Shown here one piece after another: positions 21,851 through 32,897 of a stretch of DNA of 64,000 nucleotides. The translations under genes were made by a program, and so were the position numbers. A model generated the notes under the pieces. It saw only the letters and a list, made by a program, of their open reading frames with translations, searched no databases and was not told where the DNA came from. How positions within the stretch are numbered: position 1 is the first letter of the stretch; every line of letters begins with the position of its first letter. The stretch comes from Sciurus carolinensis. Lineage: Eukaryota > Chordata > Mammalia > Rodentia > Sciuridae. The stretch spans positions 56,083,177-56,147,176 of the forward strand of contig NC_062214.1 of the NCBI RefSeq assembly GCF_902686445.1. Direction: 5' to 3'.

Positions 21851-21867
21851 TCTTCCCATACATTTTT

Positions 21868-24025
21868 GTTAAGACATTTTAGACTTGGTGTGTACACAAC
21901 TTGGGTTCCACTTTAGCAGCTGTTTAATGTTTGTGGAAGGGCTGTCTGGAGTCACTTGGCTGTTCCCCACCATAGGACACTTTGTTGATAGTGAATATTT
22001 TGGTGCTGATTCTGATCCTCTGAGAATTGGAATGCACTTCCCAGTCACGGTGATGGTGCTTCCCCCAAGTTGCTTTGCTGCTGCTTCAGTAACCTCTTTC
22101 ATAACTCACCTCTCACAGTACGATACATTTTCTGGAAGTTGTCTCTTGCCTTGCACATTCCTACCTACTGTTGTATCTGCTGTCTCAGACCTAATTAAAG
22201 ACCTTCTTGTAGACTTTCCCTAACTAAGGGATACCTGGGCTGATCTGTCACCTGCTGTGTGTATGTACATGGCCCTCTGCTTCGTACTCAGCATCATCTG
22301 CATTTTATTCTCTGTTTCATGGTGTGAGTGACTCAGTACTGTTTCCTGTGTACTCAGCAGGTGAAAGAGAGGAGAAAAGGGGGGAAAGGGAAGGAAGGAA
22401 TGACCTGTCCCCCGCAAAACAGACTGTCCCCTGCTCCTCCTAAGGTCTCTGGGTTTTGTAGCCTATATGTGGAGGGGAGGTAGGTCCTTGGCATGGACAC
22501 TCCCACTGACCTCCTGTCCCTAGAGTAGGTTCAAGCTCTAGGGGACTCCTAGACCTCAAAAGTGAGGTGGTGGTCAATGCGGGGAGGCTCATGCCTGTGG
22601 GTAACTAGGCCACCCACCTCCTCCATCTGTCTCAGTTGTCCCCATTATAGGCAGCAGCGCTGGTGTGGGTGCAGGAAGGACAGTTTGTTCAATCTGCACA
22701 ACAGAGGAGTGATTACCAGCACTGGAGGGGTGAACAGCTGTCCCTCTCCCCAGCCAGTCCCTTCCACCCTCACCTGATGGTCTCCCTACCTGTTATCGAA
22801 TCTGTGAGTCTTGCAATTACCTCTAATTTCATTGACTTCATTGCAAAGGAAAGAGTTTTTCCCTGTAGCTGTTTTTTATGTTCCCTGGGCTTTGCCTTCA
22901 CAGCCCCTAACCTTTTCTTTTCTCTCCCAACAAGCAAAGTGAGTCAGTGTTTTCCAAGACAGGAGTTCTGCCAGAACCCCGATCCCCAGCTACTCACACA
23001 TTAAGACACTGCCTTTGAGAAGAAGGAATTGTGGTTTGGATGCCTCATGGAGTCCAGCACTCTCCAAGGTAATTCTGTTATCCCTGCTCCAAAGTTGAGG
23101 AGAGTGAACCGCAGAGCCTTTACACTTTCTTGACCACTTGCCACCTCCCGCTGTGCAATTCAGGGATGTCAATCGTGTTTTGGACCCTGGAGATGCTGTG
23201 CCATTCTCACCTCTCAGTACCTTTGCCCATGAGGTTCCTCACATTTCCTTCAGCATCTTCAAAAGCATCAGTTTTTGGAGCACTAGGTTAAGTGCCATTC
23301 ACCAGCTGTGCAGAGTCTGACTGAGTACTCACCACTGCCTGTGGAAGGGGCTGCTGGCCAGCCCACCAGCCCACAGGTGACTCCAAGGTAATAATCATGA
23401 CTTCTCCTGGTCCTACTATCCCAGCACAGAGCCAGTATTCTAAAATTATTGGCTGAATAGCACAGAGAGGTGAAGCCACTTGTCTACAGCTGTACTGCCA
23501 GCCTGGGGCGTAGCTTTGAAGCATGGTTGCTGCCAACAGGGGGCACCTTTGTGTGAGTTAGGAAGTTTCCCCTTCTGAGTGGAACTGCAAAAAGGCAAGT
23601 GCTCTGGTGGATCAGTTGGAAAAGGGCACCTTTCCTGGCTGCCATAGCCTCAGTGACATGGCTGGGCCAGTGTGGACAAGGTTTTAGCCCCTACTCATGT
23701 TCCTTGGGTCAGGGGTCCCAGGTCAGGCATGAAAAGGGGTGATTTATTTGAACCCAAGTCAGCTTGGTCCTAAAACCCACACTTTTCTTCTCTGCCATGT
23801 GAACAAGAGCAATGGGTCCCAAAACATTTTCAAACTAAGAAAAACTTGTGGGTGTGAGACAGAGATTTTTTTTTTACAAGAAATAGGTAAACTAGTTAAT
23901 GCCCCAAACAACTACTGCCACGTTCCTCTAGAAGTTATTCTCCCCCAAACCAAGCAGAACAAAACCCATCCCCTTTCTCTGAGCATCAATAGTTGCCAGA
24001 TGCAGTGGGGCAAGAATGTCTGAGA
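21868..24025. other. 2.1 kb without recognised repeats or genes
   Basis: Mostly unique sequence. Short open frames occur on both strands, including a minus-strand ATG frame at 21869-22102 beside a facing + frame at 21885-22223, but none shows a known domain or splice context. Parts (22200-22420, 22560-22800, 23000-23560) may be very old repeats. Confidence 0.4.
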
Positions 24026-24026
24026 G

Positions 24027-24225
24027 CTGGGCATGGTGACACACAACTCTAATCCCAGCCACTTGCGAAGTTGAAGCAAGAGGATCATAGATTTGAGGCT
24101 GGCCTGGGTAACTTAGTGAGACTCTGTCCCAAAATAAAAAAAATATGAAGGGTTCGGGGTGTGGCTCAGTAGAGTACCCCTGGGTTCTATCCTCACTAAC
24201 AAAGAGGAAAAAAAAAAAAGAGTAT
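24027..24225 (+). mobile_element. B1-dID SINE
   Basis: Full dimer from 'gctgggcatggtgacacaca'. The ID half is 'gggtgtggctcagtagagta' and the tail is poly-A. Confidence 0.85.
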
Positions 24226-24229
24226 CTTG

Positions 24230-24469
24230 AGAAAGACTAAAGTTTGCAGGGTCAGCAAAGATCAAGCAAAACCACTCCCAGGGAGCAAGCATTGAGGAGA
24301 GAGCACGAAGGGAAGGTGTGTCTTCAAATGGTTAGTAAGAATTTGGATTTGAAATCTGAAGGCTGAGGATTTGAAAAACTGGGCGTTTTCTGCAAAGAGC
24401 AATGAATGTAAGTAAGTATGCAGAGGTAAATCTTGCAGGGCCAGATCAGGGCCAGTGATCCAAAAAAAA
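24230..24469. other. Unique sequence, no gene seen
   Basis: Nothing recognised. Confidence 0.35.
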
Positions 24470-24600
24470 AGGATGAGCCTTAGTTCTTGCATTTGTAGAA
24501 TGGGGTTAATCATACTTGCCTCATGGAGTCCTCAAGGGGATTAAATGAAATAATGAGTAGCAGAGGGTCTGGCATATATTTTATTTATTAATAATGATTG
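24470..24600 (+). mobile_element. MIR relic
   Basis: 'tgtagaatggggttaatcat' then 'ggattaaatgaaataatg' and 'tctggcatat' is the standard MIR order. Confidence 0.75.
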
Positions 24601-25120
24601 CAATTATCTTGATTAAAAGATTTATGATACCCACAATGGTGGTGGTATAATACTCAGGGTAAGAAATGTCTGCCACCCAATGTAGATGTGAAAAGCACTT
24701 GGCCAGACTCTTCTAGAAAGAGAGAGCACAGGAGTCTCTCATCCTGCTCTTGTTCCTGATGGCTCCTTGCAAGGCTAATGCAGGTATTGAGCAGAGTTGC
24801 TAAACATGTTGGCAGAAGAGCCACAAGGGGACTGGAATGAGTGGAGAGAAAGTTCACTGAGTTCTTCAGGTCCCTTGCCTGTTATCCCTGCCCCCTGCCA
24901 CAGGGGCACCCTGTGGGCATGGAGGAGCCAGGAGTGTGGGGTGGAGTGGGATTCAAGGTTTAGGGTAACTCCAGGGGTGAGAAAACAATGGAAAGGGAAG
25001 GAAGGAACCAGGGGAGCAGGAACATCTGGGACAGGAGAACTGGAGAGCTGTGGAAATCAAATGTGTCAGTCTGGTGTGCTTGAAGACCACGCCGCTGCTG
25101 TGCTGTTCACTCGTGTTATT
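24601..25120. other. Unique sequence, no gene seen
   Basis: An open + frame (24797-25231) is unrecognised. Confidence 0.4.
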
Positions 25121-25205
25121 TGGCATTTGGCATTTACTGAATGCCTATGTGCCTGGCACTGTGTTAGGCCTTTGGGATCCACAGTCACACAACAGAAATG
25201 TCATT
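25121..25205. mobile_element. L2/MIR-like fragment
   Basis: 'gaatgcctatgtgcctggca' and 'ctgtgttaggcctttgggat' resemble the 'gtgccaggcactgtgctagg' motif of old mammalian repeats. Confidence 0.6.
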
Positions 25206-25339
25206 GCAGAACTGACTTCACAGTTAGCTGAATAGTCTATTCTGTTCTGAGAGCAAAAGTATCCACAGTTGCATAGGCCAAATCTTGGTACATTCTTGTC
25301 TCCTTTCTTTCTCTGACACTGTTTGTCCAATCCATTGGC

Positions 25340-25690
25340 AAGTGTGGCTGCCTCCATCTTCCGTATATGTCCAAAATCTGATCATTTCTCAACACCTCCA
25401 CCCTTATCACCCCAATCTAGTTCACCATCATCTCTTGCCTGGACTACTGCAGTAGCCTCGTGGTTGATCTCCTGCTTCCAGCCAGGTCTCTCAATGTTTC
25501 CTTCTCCCTATGGTAACCAGAGTGAAACTTTAAAACGTGAATGCTTATTCTGCTCCTCTGCTTAAAGCCCTTCCATAGCTCCTTATCTCACTCTGACTGA
25601 AAGCAAAGTCCTTGCAATGACCCACAAGGCAGTCATGGTCTTGCCTCTGGTTGCCTTCACAGCCCTGTAATACTCTGATAGCACTGAGAA
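25340..25690 (+). mobile_element. L2 LINE 3' region
   Basis: 'tggactactgcagtagcctc', 'ctctgcttaaagcccttcca' and 'ccttgcaatgacccacaagg' track the L2 consensus downstream of the reverse transcriptase. Non-coding relic. Confidence 0.75.
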
Positions 25691-25854
25691 CTGGAAGAAT
25701 GATGTGATCTCCACTCCCTGGAAAAGGCAGGGGAGAAGACCACTTTGGACCTAGCAGGTTTTCCAGGAAGCACTGTGCAATGACCTCCCCAAGAATAATG
25801 GGAGGTCAGATCACCTGAAAACATCACTATAAAAGAGTTTAAAAATAAAGACAA

Positions 25855-26030
25855 AGATTGGGCACCTGCGCACAATTCCAGTGACTCAGGAGGCTGAGGC
25901 AGGAGAATCAAAAACTTGAGACCAGCCTGGGCAACTTAGTGATACCCTGTCTCCAAATGAAAAGTAAAAAGGGCTGGGGATATAGCTCAGTGGTAGGGCA
26001 TCTCTGGATTCAATCCCCAGTTCCATAAGG
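25855..26030 (+). mobile_element. B1-dID SINE
   Basis: Full dimer with a well-kept ID half 'ggggatatagctcagtggta'. Confidence 0.85.
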
Positions 26031-26059
26031 TAAAATAAATATTAAAAAATAAAGACATG

Positions 26060-26130
26060 GATATGCAGGTGTAGCTCAGCGGTGGAACACTTGCCTAGCA
26101 TGTAAATTCAATCCCTAGCACTGCAAAAGG
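26060..26130 (+). mobile_element. Solo ID element
   Basis: 'caggtgtagctcagcggtgg', 'acttgcctagcatg' and 'aattcaatccctagcactgc' plus an A-rich tail. Confidence 0.85.
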
Positions 26131-26134
26131 AGAA

Positions 26135-26460
26135 AAAATAAATAAAATAAGGACAAGTCTCACAGAAAAAAGGATCGGTATCCAGAATATATAAATAGCT
26201 CTTATAAAGAAAAAAGAAAAAAATGAACCAGTAGAAAAACGGGCCAAACATACGCAAAGGTAACTAATAGTACAAATGTAAATCGTCATGCACATCTGGA
26301 AAAAAAAAGTCAACCTCATCAGGAATCAGGAAAATATAAAACAAAGCAATAAAATATCATATTTTAATAATACAACTGGCAAAAATAAGAAAGATGTATG
26401 AAAGGGTAAGGATGTAGAGAAATTAGGGTGCAAATAGGTACAATCTTTTCATAATTAAGA
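26135..26460 (+). mobile_element. L1 ORF2 3' fragment
   Basis: 'ggtatccagaatatataaat', 'aacgggccaaacatacgcaa' and 'gtaaggatgtagagaaatta' match the L1 ORF2 end on the + strand, with stops throughout. Confidence 0.65.
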
Positions 26461-26487
26461 TGTTTCATTAAATTTTTTTCTTTCTTT

Positions 26488-26572
26488 TTTACCTAGTGCT
26501 GGAAATTGAACTCAGAGCTTCATTCATTCATGCTAGGCAAACACTCTTCCACTGAGCTATACCCCAGTCCTA
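26488..26572 (-). mobile_element. Solo ID element
   Basis: 'tagtgctggaaattgaactc' and 'cttccactgagctatacccc' are the reverse-complement B and A boxes. Confidence 0.8.
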
Positions 26573-26814
26573 TTCAACTTAAAACTTTTTTGACATAGTA
26601 ATTTTGTTGTTCATATGTCACAATTGTGCCAACTGAGCTAGCCAGGTGCTTCTGAGGTAGTTTTTAAAGGTGAAAAATTGGAAGAGATTTAAATGCTCAC
26701 AAGTAGGGTTATGATTCAGTCACAGGTCATTCATTCCTTGGGGCAGTGTGTATGAGTTAGATCTCTATGCACTGATATAGAACCTTCTCCCAAACATATT
26801 CCTCTTTATTTTTC
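26573..26814 (+). mobile_element. L1 3'-region-like sequence
   Basis: 'ggtgaaaaattggaagagat' with 'ttaaatgctcacaagtaggg' resembles old L1 3' sequence. Confidence 0.5.
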
Positions 26815-26897
26815 TTTTTGTGGTGTAGGGATGGAACCCAGGGCCTTGCACATGCTAAGCAAGGATTCTATCACTGAGTCACATTCCCAGCCCCAAA
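26815..26897 (-). mobile_element. Solo ID element
   Basis: 'gtagggatggaacccagggc' and 'cttgcacatgctaagcaagg' mark a full ID in reverse. Confidence 0.85.
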
Positions 26898-27489
26898 CAC
26901 ACTCCTAAAAGAAAACAGCGAGTTGCAAAACAATATGTAAGATAGTAAAATGAACAATATGTTCATTTTTAAAGAACAAAGTGAAACAAAAATCCCATTT
27001 ACAGGTCTCTATTTATACATTCATGTTGATAATGTATGTAGGACAGACATCTAGTTCCTATAGTGGGAGGGATGGAACTGAAGATGTGAAGGAGTTCTTT
27101 TTATTCTATTTCTATGCTATTTGCTGCTTTACCAGAGTAATGTGTTCATGTATTATTTGTGTAATTAAAAATTGTGCATAAATATGATGTATTTAATTTA
27201 TAAATGCATATAAAATAGGTCTTTCACAAACTCAGTGTTTTCCCCAAACCCCAGTTCACTTAAACCATTTCACAGATGGGAAAGTAGGCAGAATAAAAAG
27301 GACTTATGAAACTGCACAACAAGCCAGGACTTGGGGGATGGAGAAGAATATCTGCAGAGAAGTTAGAGTGGTCAGCGTAGGGTGAGAGGCCAAGGGTATG
27401 AAACAGTCCTCATTCTCAAGAAACTTAAGAGTCTCACTGATGGGACAAACCATTCCAAGACAAAGTGGTCTAGCCTGGTAAAAACCCAT
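26898..27489. other. Unassigned sequence, possibly L1 3' then unique
   Basis: The first ~150 bases may continue old L1; the rest shows nothing. Confidence 0.4.
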
Positions 27490-27690
27490 TTAATCAGAGC
27501 TAACATTGCTTAAGGGCTAAATATGTGCCACGCAGATTGCTAAGGGCTTTAGATGCAATAAGTAATTTTATTCCCCATTGACCTTCTGATGTAAGTACTC
27601 CAGTTATTACCCCGATTTTATAGGCAGGAAGACCAAGGCACAGATGGTTTAAGGAACTTGTAGGTAGAAGGTATTGGAGGTTGAACTGAA
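27490..27690 (+). mobile_element. MIR relic
   Basis: 'aaatatgtgccacgcagatt', 'aattttattccccattgacc' and 'ttttataggcaggaagacca' follow MIR order. Confidence 0.7.
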
Positions 27691-27699
27691 TCCATCTCA

Positions 27700-28285
27700 C
27701 TCAACCTTCCTGTTTTTGAAAGAATGGATTCTCTGGGAAAGTGGACAAGCCAAGAGGCATTAGGGAAGAGAAAGCACGTTCACAGTTCTGTTATTCCTAC
27801 TCAGTGGCATGCCAAGGATCCTGCAGTGTGGCTCTTTATCCCAGGGGAGGGAGCTCCTTCCATGGCTAGCTGGTCTTGAAGATCAAACATGAAAAGCGTT
27901 ATCAATGAAGATATACACAAGTTGCTTGGGTGCCAGGCAGGTTGGAGGGGACCTTTACCTTTTGGTTGTTGTTTTGAAAGTTTTCAAATATAAGCAAAAG
28001 TAGAGAAGAAAGTAGGATGAACTCAATGTTCCAGGATGCTTTGGGTTTAAACTATGGTGCTCGGCAGGGAAGGACCCCCTGGGAGAATTCAGAGAAGCTT
28101 GGGGAAGCCCTGCCTCCTTTGTGGGGTACAGGGGTGGGCTGTGGAGAGGATGAGAGGGTGTTGGACTGAACCCAGAGGCAGGGCACATCTGACTGCTGAA
28201 AGCCCTGCACCCACTAAGAGCTGGCTGCAGACCTTTCCAGTTCTGTGGGGACCATCCGAAACTTAGAACTCTTTCTTTAAAAAAA
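27700..28285. other. Unique sequence, no gene seen
   Basis: Overlapping open frames on both strands (27955-28296) have no family resemblance. Confidence 0.4.
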
Positions 28286-29790
28286 AAAAATCGCAATATA
28301 ATCTACATACCATAAAATTCATTATTTTAAAATGTACAACTTGGTGGTTTGTAATATATTCACAGAGGTGCACAACTCTACCCATTATCAAATTCTAGTA
28401 CATTTTCATCACCCCCAAAGAAACTCCATGACCATTAGCAACCACTCCCTATTCTTCTCTTCTTATGGCTCTTGGCAACCACTCTTCTACTTTCTGTTTC
28501 TATGGATTTTCCTATTCTGGAGATTTCATATAAATGGAGTCAGACAAACTGTAGTTTTTGTGTCTGGTTTCTTTCAACTATGCTGTTTTCAGGTTCTATT
28601 CATGTTGTAGTATGTATCAATACTTCATTCCTTTTTATGACTGAATATTAGTCCATCGTATAGATACAATGGCTTTTGTTTGTTCATTGATCTGTTGATA
28701 GGTATTGGGTTATTTCCACTCTGTAGCTATTATGCATAATGCCACAAACATTCATGTACAAGTTTTTGTGTGGACATGTTTTCATTTCTCTTGATCACAT
28801 ACCTAGTGATGGCATTTCTGGGTCATGTTTTAACTCAATGTTTGAATTTTTTTTATAATTGAAATTTTCACAAATTGTAGATTCACATGCATTTGTAAGA
28901 AGTAACACAGAGGAATTCCATGTGCTCTTTATCCGTTTTCTACCAATAGTAATTTGCAGGCTACAGTATAACATCACAGCCAAGATTGGACTTTGATTCA
29001 ATCCATGGGTTATACAGATTTCTACCTCTGTTTAACTTTTTGAGGAACTGCTAAACTGTTTTCCATAGGAACTACACATTTCCAACAGCAGTGTATGAAG
29101 AGTCCAATTTCTCTACATACTCACCAATATTTCATATTTTCCTTTTTAAGACATTACAATCATACTAGCAGGTATGAATATCATTTTTTTTGTTTGTTTT
29201 TGAAACATGGTCTCTCTATGTTGGCCAGGCTGGCCTCAAACTCCTGGGGTCAAGAGATCCTCTTGTCTCTGTCTCCCAACTACCTGTGAATATAAGCACA
29301 CACATTGTACTTGGGTTTTAAAATCATGTGGCTTTGATTTGCATTTCCCTGATGGCTAATGATGTTGAGCATCGTTTCATGTCATTTATGTATCTTCTTT
29401 GGATAAATGTCATTCAGACCTTTGCAACTTTTTCCTTTGAGTTTCCTTTTTCTTCTTGAGGTATGTAAGAGTGCTTTATACTCTCCATGCTAGACCTTTA
29501 TGAGATATATGATTTGCAAATATTTTTTCCTATTCCATGATTTTCCTTTCCACTTTCTTGTGTTCTTGAAGTACAACCATTGTGTTATTTTGAAGTTCAA
29601 TTTATCTATTTTTTCCTTTGGTTGCTTGTGCTTTTGTTCTTCTATCTTAACAAATCATTGCCTAAATCAAAGTTACAAAGAAGAATGTTTATGCTTTAAG
29701 AGTTTTATAATTTTAGTACTTACATCATTTAGTCTGATGAACTTTGAGTTGATTTTTATATATGGTATAAGATAATGGTAGAGTTTTCTT
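28286..29790 (-). mobile_element. Antisense L1 3' region
   Basis: A long reverse L1 relic: 'cttggcaaccactcttctac' (28471), 'tttcatataaatggagtcag' (28524), 'tgtttccatagg'-like sites, 'tttgatttgcatttccctga' (29333) and 'aacaaatcattgcctaaatc' (29649). Interrupted by a B1 monomer. Confidence 0.75.
29175..29300 (-). mobile_element. B1/7SL monomer
   Basis: 'tgttggccaggctggcctca' and 'aactcctggggtcaagagat' mark an Alu/B1-like 7SL monomer without an ID half, in contrast to the dimers elsewhere. Confidence 0.75.
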
Positions 29791-30079
29791 TGGGTATTGA
29801 TCTCTTTCTCTCTCTCTGGCCCAGTGGTGCACAATCATAAAGGAATGCTATTTTACTGTTCATATTTCAACAACTGGTGTTGGTGGGACTACCAGTTCAA
29901 ATTCTAGGTCCAGAAATGAAGTAGTAGGCCTTAAATGTTTCCATGTGAGTAGCATTTGATAGTTTAAACTCCATTCTCCTCTCAGATGAGAGGTGAGCTG
30001 CCGAACCCACATGGAAGTTAGAACTTGAACATTGAGGAGAGAGCCCTGGAAAAGGGAGATGGAAATTCTGGATGTTAGC
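29791..30079. other. Unique sequence, no gene seen
   Basis: Nothing recognised beyond a short CT run at 29806-29818. Confidence 0.35.
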
Positions 30080-30250
30080 TACAAAGTTCTGCTACTTGTT
30101 CTTGGGTGAACTTGCACAAGCGATGTCCCTCTTGGGGTCTCAGATTCACCATTGGTAGGTAAGGGAAATGTCCCTGTCATATTAATAATGTACTGAGGCT
30201 CCATGCCAAGAACTTTAAGTGTAACACCTCCAACTCTTTTAATAGCTTGT
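30080..30250 (+). mobile_element. MIR relic
   Basis: 'tactt gttcttgggtgaacttgc'-type start and 'ctcagattcaccattggtag' agree with MIR; diverged. Confidence 0.6.
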
Positions 30251-30451
30251 ACATACTACAATAACTTTTATAAGTTAAGGATAATTTTCATTTCCAGAAA
30301 ATGAACTCGGGACTCTGAAGCCAGTAACTGAGGACACTTGGCTTGGACATGTGAAGACAGAGCCAGAAACCCATGCTCCTTCCTCTCAGCCACTATATCT
30401 CCAAGTCACTTACCCTCCTTGAGTCTCAGTATCCTCACCTGTAAAACTCCA

Positions 30452-30620
30452 CAGTCAGGCACTTGGCCCATACCTGAAATCCCAGCAATTCCAACGGCTG
30501 AGGCAGAAGAATTGCAAATTCGAGGTCAACCTCAGCAAATTGGAGAGGTCTAAGCAATTTAGCGAGATCATGTCTCAAAAAAAAAAAAAAAAAAAAAAAA
30601 GTGTTCAATCCCTAGACAAA
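30452..30620 (+). mobile_element. B1-dID SINE, ID half reduced
   Basis: 7SL half, poly-A of about 24 bases, then only 'gtgttcaatccctag' of the ID half. Confidence 0.8.
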
Positions 30621-30859
30621 AGCAAAAAACAAAAACAAAATCAAACCCAATAACAAACCCACAAGTGAAAGGCAAGTAGAGGTTATGAGATTAATTTAAT
30701 GCAAGGAGCTTTCACTGTATGCCCACCATGTGCCAGCATGTCAGTATTGGACACCGAGTATTCAGTTTGATATGATAAATACTATCCTGGTACAAGAGGA
30801 GATCAGCAAGAAGATGATTTCTTAGCTGATGAAATGGTATGAAGAATTATTATTATTAT
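30621..30859. other. Possible L2/MIR scrap
   Basis: 'ctgtatgcccaccatgtgcc' is suggestive of an L2/MIR motif. No gene. Confidence 0.4.
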
Positions 30860-31058
30860 TGGTACCAGGGATTGAACTCCGGGGTGCTTAACCACTGAAC
30901 CACATCCCCAACCCCTTTTTATTTTATATTTTGAGACAGGGTCTCTTAAGTTGCATAGGGTCCCGTTAAATTGCTGAGGCTGGCCTTGAACTTGTGATCC
31001 TCCTACTTCAGCCTCCCGAGTCTCTGGGCTTACAGGCGTGCGCCACCACGCTCAGTTT
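30860..31058 (-). mobile_element. B1-dID SINE next to the DET1 promoter
   Basis: Full reverse dimer about 130 bases before the CpG island. It retains CpGs in 'ttacaggcgtgcgccaccac', suggesting a young copy or one kept unmethylated near the island. Confidence 0.85.
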
Positions 31059-31272
31059 ACGAAGAATTCTTATGCATGTAATTGAAATGAGTCCTGGTGG
31101 TACAGAGATACTGCTACAGGACAGCAGAGAAATCCCCAGGTTAGAGCACCAGGTTTTTCTTGTCTGTCACTAAGCCTCTGTGGATTCCCCTCCTCCCAGC
31201 GCCAGGGGCGCTGCAACATTTCTCAGCTGAATGGTGCCGCGCTCTCCCCACTTCCCGTCTCGCTGTGCATAA

Positions 31273-31292
31273 CTTCCGTTGGTTAGCGGAAG
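31273..31292. promoter_or_regulatory. Facing ETS-site palindrome
   Basis: CTTCCG at 31273-31278 and CGGAAG at 31287-31292, separated by 8 bases, are two ETS/GABP cores in inverted orientation. Paired ETS sites are typical of TATA-less housekeeping promoters near the start site. Confidence 0.6.
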
Positions 31293-31412
31293 CAGGGTCT
31301 GCGGCCGCGGGAACCCGGGACCTGAGGCATGGCGGGGGCGGGGCCGGGGGAGGTGCGCACGAAGCTGACTGCGGCGTCCCTCGCCCCGGCCCCTTGAACC
31401 AGGACCCGACAG
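31293..31412 (+). other. DET1: DET1 non-coding exon 1 (5' end uncertain)
   Basis: The 3' boundary is a good donor, 'cccgacag|gtgagg', with GT at 31413-31414 inside the CpG island. The acceptor before the start codon at 34126-34127 requires an upstream exon on this strand, and this is the best one I see. The 5' end is set arbitrarily after the ETS pair; the real start could lie anywhere from about 31250 to 31360. Confidence 0.55.
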
Positions 31413-31959
31413 GTGAGGACTTCTTCTTTTTGGTCCAGCCTCCAAGCCGGTCAGACCTTCCCCGGCAGGCTCCTCCCCGCCTGACACCGCGCCCTCGCGA
31501 CCCCAGCCATTCCTCAGAATTCCCTTCCCATCGAGGCCCCGCCCAGGGCTTTTCTTTCCGGGGGCGCCTCCTTGGGCACGTGTGTCTTACCCTTGGCATC
31601 CTATTGTTGAGTTGGAAGCCGTGGCGAGGAAATGAGGGATGTATACACATGGGGAAACAGACCTAGTAGGCGGAAAGGACCTTGTGTCATACATGAGTTG
31701 CCCGATTCCTCCAGGCTTTCCTAACTTCTTTCATACCATAATATACCGAAACGCCTAGTACGCGACCCAGGTTGGACTGAGACTATCGAGGTGGAAAAGT
31801 AGACATGGTTATTTCCTGTCTGGAGAGTAGAGGGTTGCGGGAGACTCAGACATTAAACACAACCATGCAAGTGAAAGTATAAATTCAAATTGTGATAGTT
31901 ACTCTAGGGAAAAAAACAACAACAATGATGAGTCCTGATTTAGATAGGGTGGTCAGGGA

Positions 31960-32310
31960 AGACCTTTTGAAGGAGGTGACACTTAAGGTACAACTGGAGA
32001 AGTTATAGCAAGGGCAGGGAGAACATTTTAGGCAAGGGAATGTTCCTAGTGGATGCCTGAGTTTGCAGAGCACTTGGCATGAGGTAGATCCAGTTTTTAA
32101 GAAGAAAGTCTTGCTCCGTGTCAAGCACTGTGATTGGCATGCAGGATGTAGTAGTGTTTGTGTACAGCTCACCATCTGGTGAGGGCTTTAGGCATAAGTA
32201 AAAGGCAAAGGCAGAGTTGGAAGTGTAGTAAGTGCAGTGAAGGAGAGAGGTGGTGAGCATATTGGGATTTTATCTAATGGAAAGAGAAGAAAGACTTCCC
32301 TGAAGAAGTG
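31960..32310 (-). mobile_element. Antisense L2 LINE 3' region
   Basis: 'ggtggtcagggaagaccttt' and 'tgaaggaggtgacacttaag' are the complement of the L2 'gtcacctcctcagagaggcc' region; continues with 'tgtcaagcactgtgattggc'. Confidence 0.65.
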
Positions 32311-32334
32311 ATGATTAAGCTGATATAGCAAGCC

Positions 32335-32545
32335 AGAAGAACTTCTGAAAAAGGGCCACATAGTAAATATTTTAGACCTATGTGATCTTTGTCTCAGCCA
32401 CTCAGCTGTCTCTTTATAGGGCAAAAGCAGTTATGAGTAATATGTAAATGAATAGGTATGTCTGTGTTCCCATGATAAAAACTTTATTTACAAAAACAGG
32501 GAGGCAGGCTAGATTTGGTCAGAGAGCATTAGTTTACTAAACCCC
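32335..32545 (+). mobile_element. hAT-Charlie (MER1-like) DNA transposon
   Basis: 'gggccacatagtaaatattt', 'aaaactttatttacaaaaac' and 'aggctagatttggtcagaga' follow the 'ggcaaactatggcccgcggg' family in complement. The exact subfamily is uncertain. Confidence 0.65.
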
Positions 32546-32649
32546 TCTTGCTGTAGTCTGGATTAGTATATATTTTATATCCTTATCCAGTTTGTATAAC
32601 TTATGAAAAGAGTTTTACAAAACAGTGCCCTTACTTTATATGTAAATTT

Positions 32650-32722
32650 TTTTGGTGAGGGGAGCATTGCTGGGTATCAGACCCAGGTCCTATCACTAAA
32701 CCACTCATCTGATCCCCCATTC
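32650..32722 (-). mobile_element. Degenerate ID element
   Basis: 'cattgctgggtatcagaccc' and 'tatcactaaaccactcatct' resemble an old reverse ID. Confidence 0.55.
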
Positions 32723-32799
32723 CCCATTGTAGTTTTGATTTGCATTTGATTAATGATTGTGTGCATTCTTTCATTTGCTTTTGGCCATTTGTATGTCAT

Positions 32800-32890
32800 T
32801 CTAGGTCTGGGAATGTAGCTTAGTGGCAGAGCACTCACCTAGTTCGTGCAAGACCCTGTGTTTGATCCCTATTACTGAGAAAAAAATTGT
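32800..32890 (+). mobile_element. Solo ID element
   Basis: 'gtctgggaatgtagcttagt', 'agagcactcacctagttcgt' and 'tgtttgatccctattactga' plus an A tail. Confidence 0.85.
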
Positions 32891-32897
32891 ATGTCTT

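Larger units (their letters stand above)
31190..31620 (+). promoter_or_regulatory. DET1: CpG-island promoter of DET1
   Basis: The only CpG-dense stretch in the window, with many CpG dinucleotides between about 31198 and 31580. It has GC boxes ('gggggcggggccggggg' near 31334; 'ccccgccc' near 31536), facing ETS sites at 31273-31292, a CGCA-containing NRF1-like half site in 'ggtgcgcacg', and a CACGTG E-box near 31577. No TATA box is evident. It precedes DET1 exon 2 by 2.5-3 kb. Bidirectional activity is possible, but no opposing gene is seen. Confidence 0.8.

Noticed and set aside
1..31000. Exons of AEN or another neighbour upstream of DET1.
   Set aside because: Expected from human gene order to be further away; no recognisable protein segment or CpG island is present here.
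31141..31666. Two 168-169 codon frames on opposite strands plus a third, over the CpG island.
   Set aside because: High GC removes stop codons; the frames overlap each other and the DET1 promoter/exon 1, with no domain or conservation I recognise.
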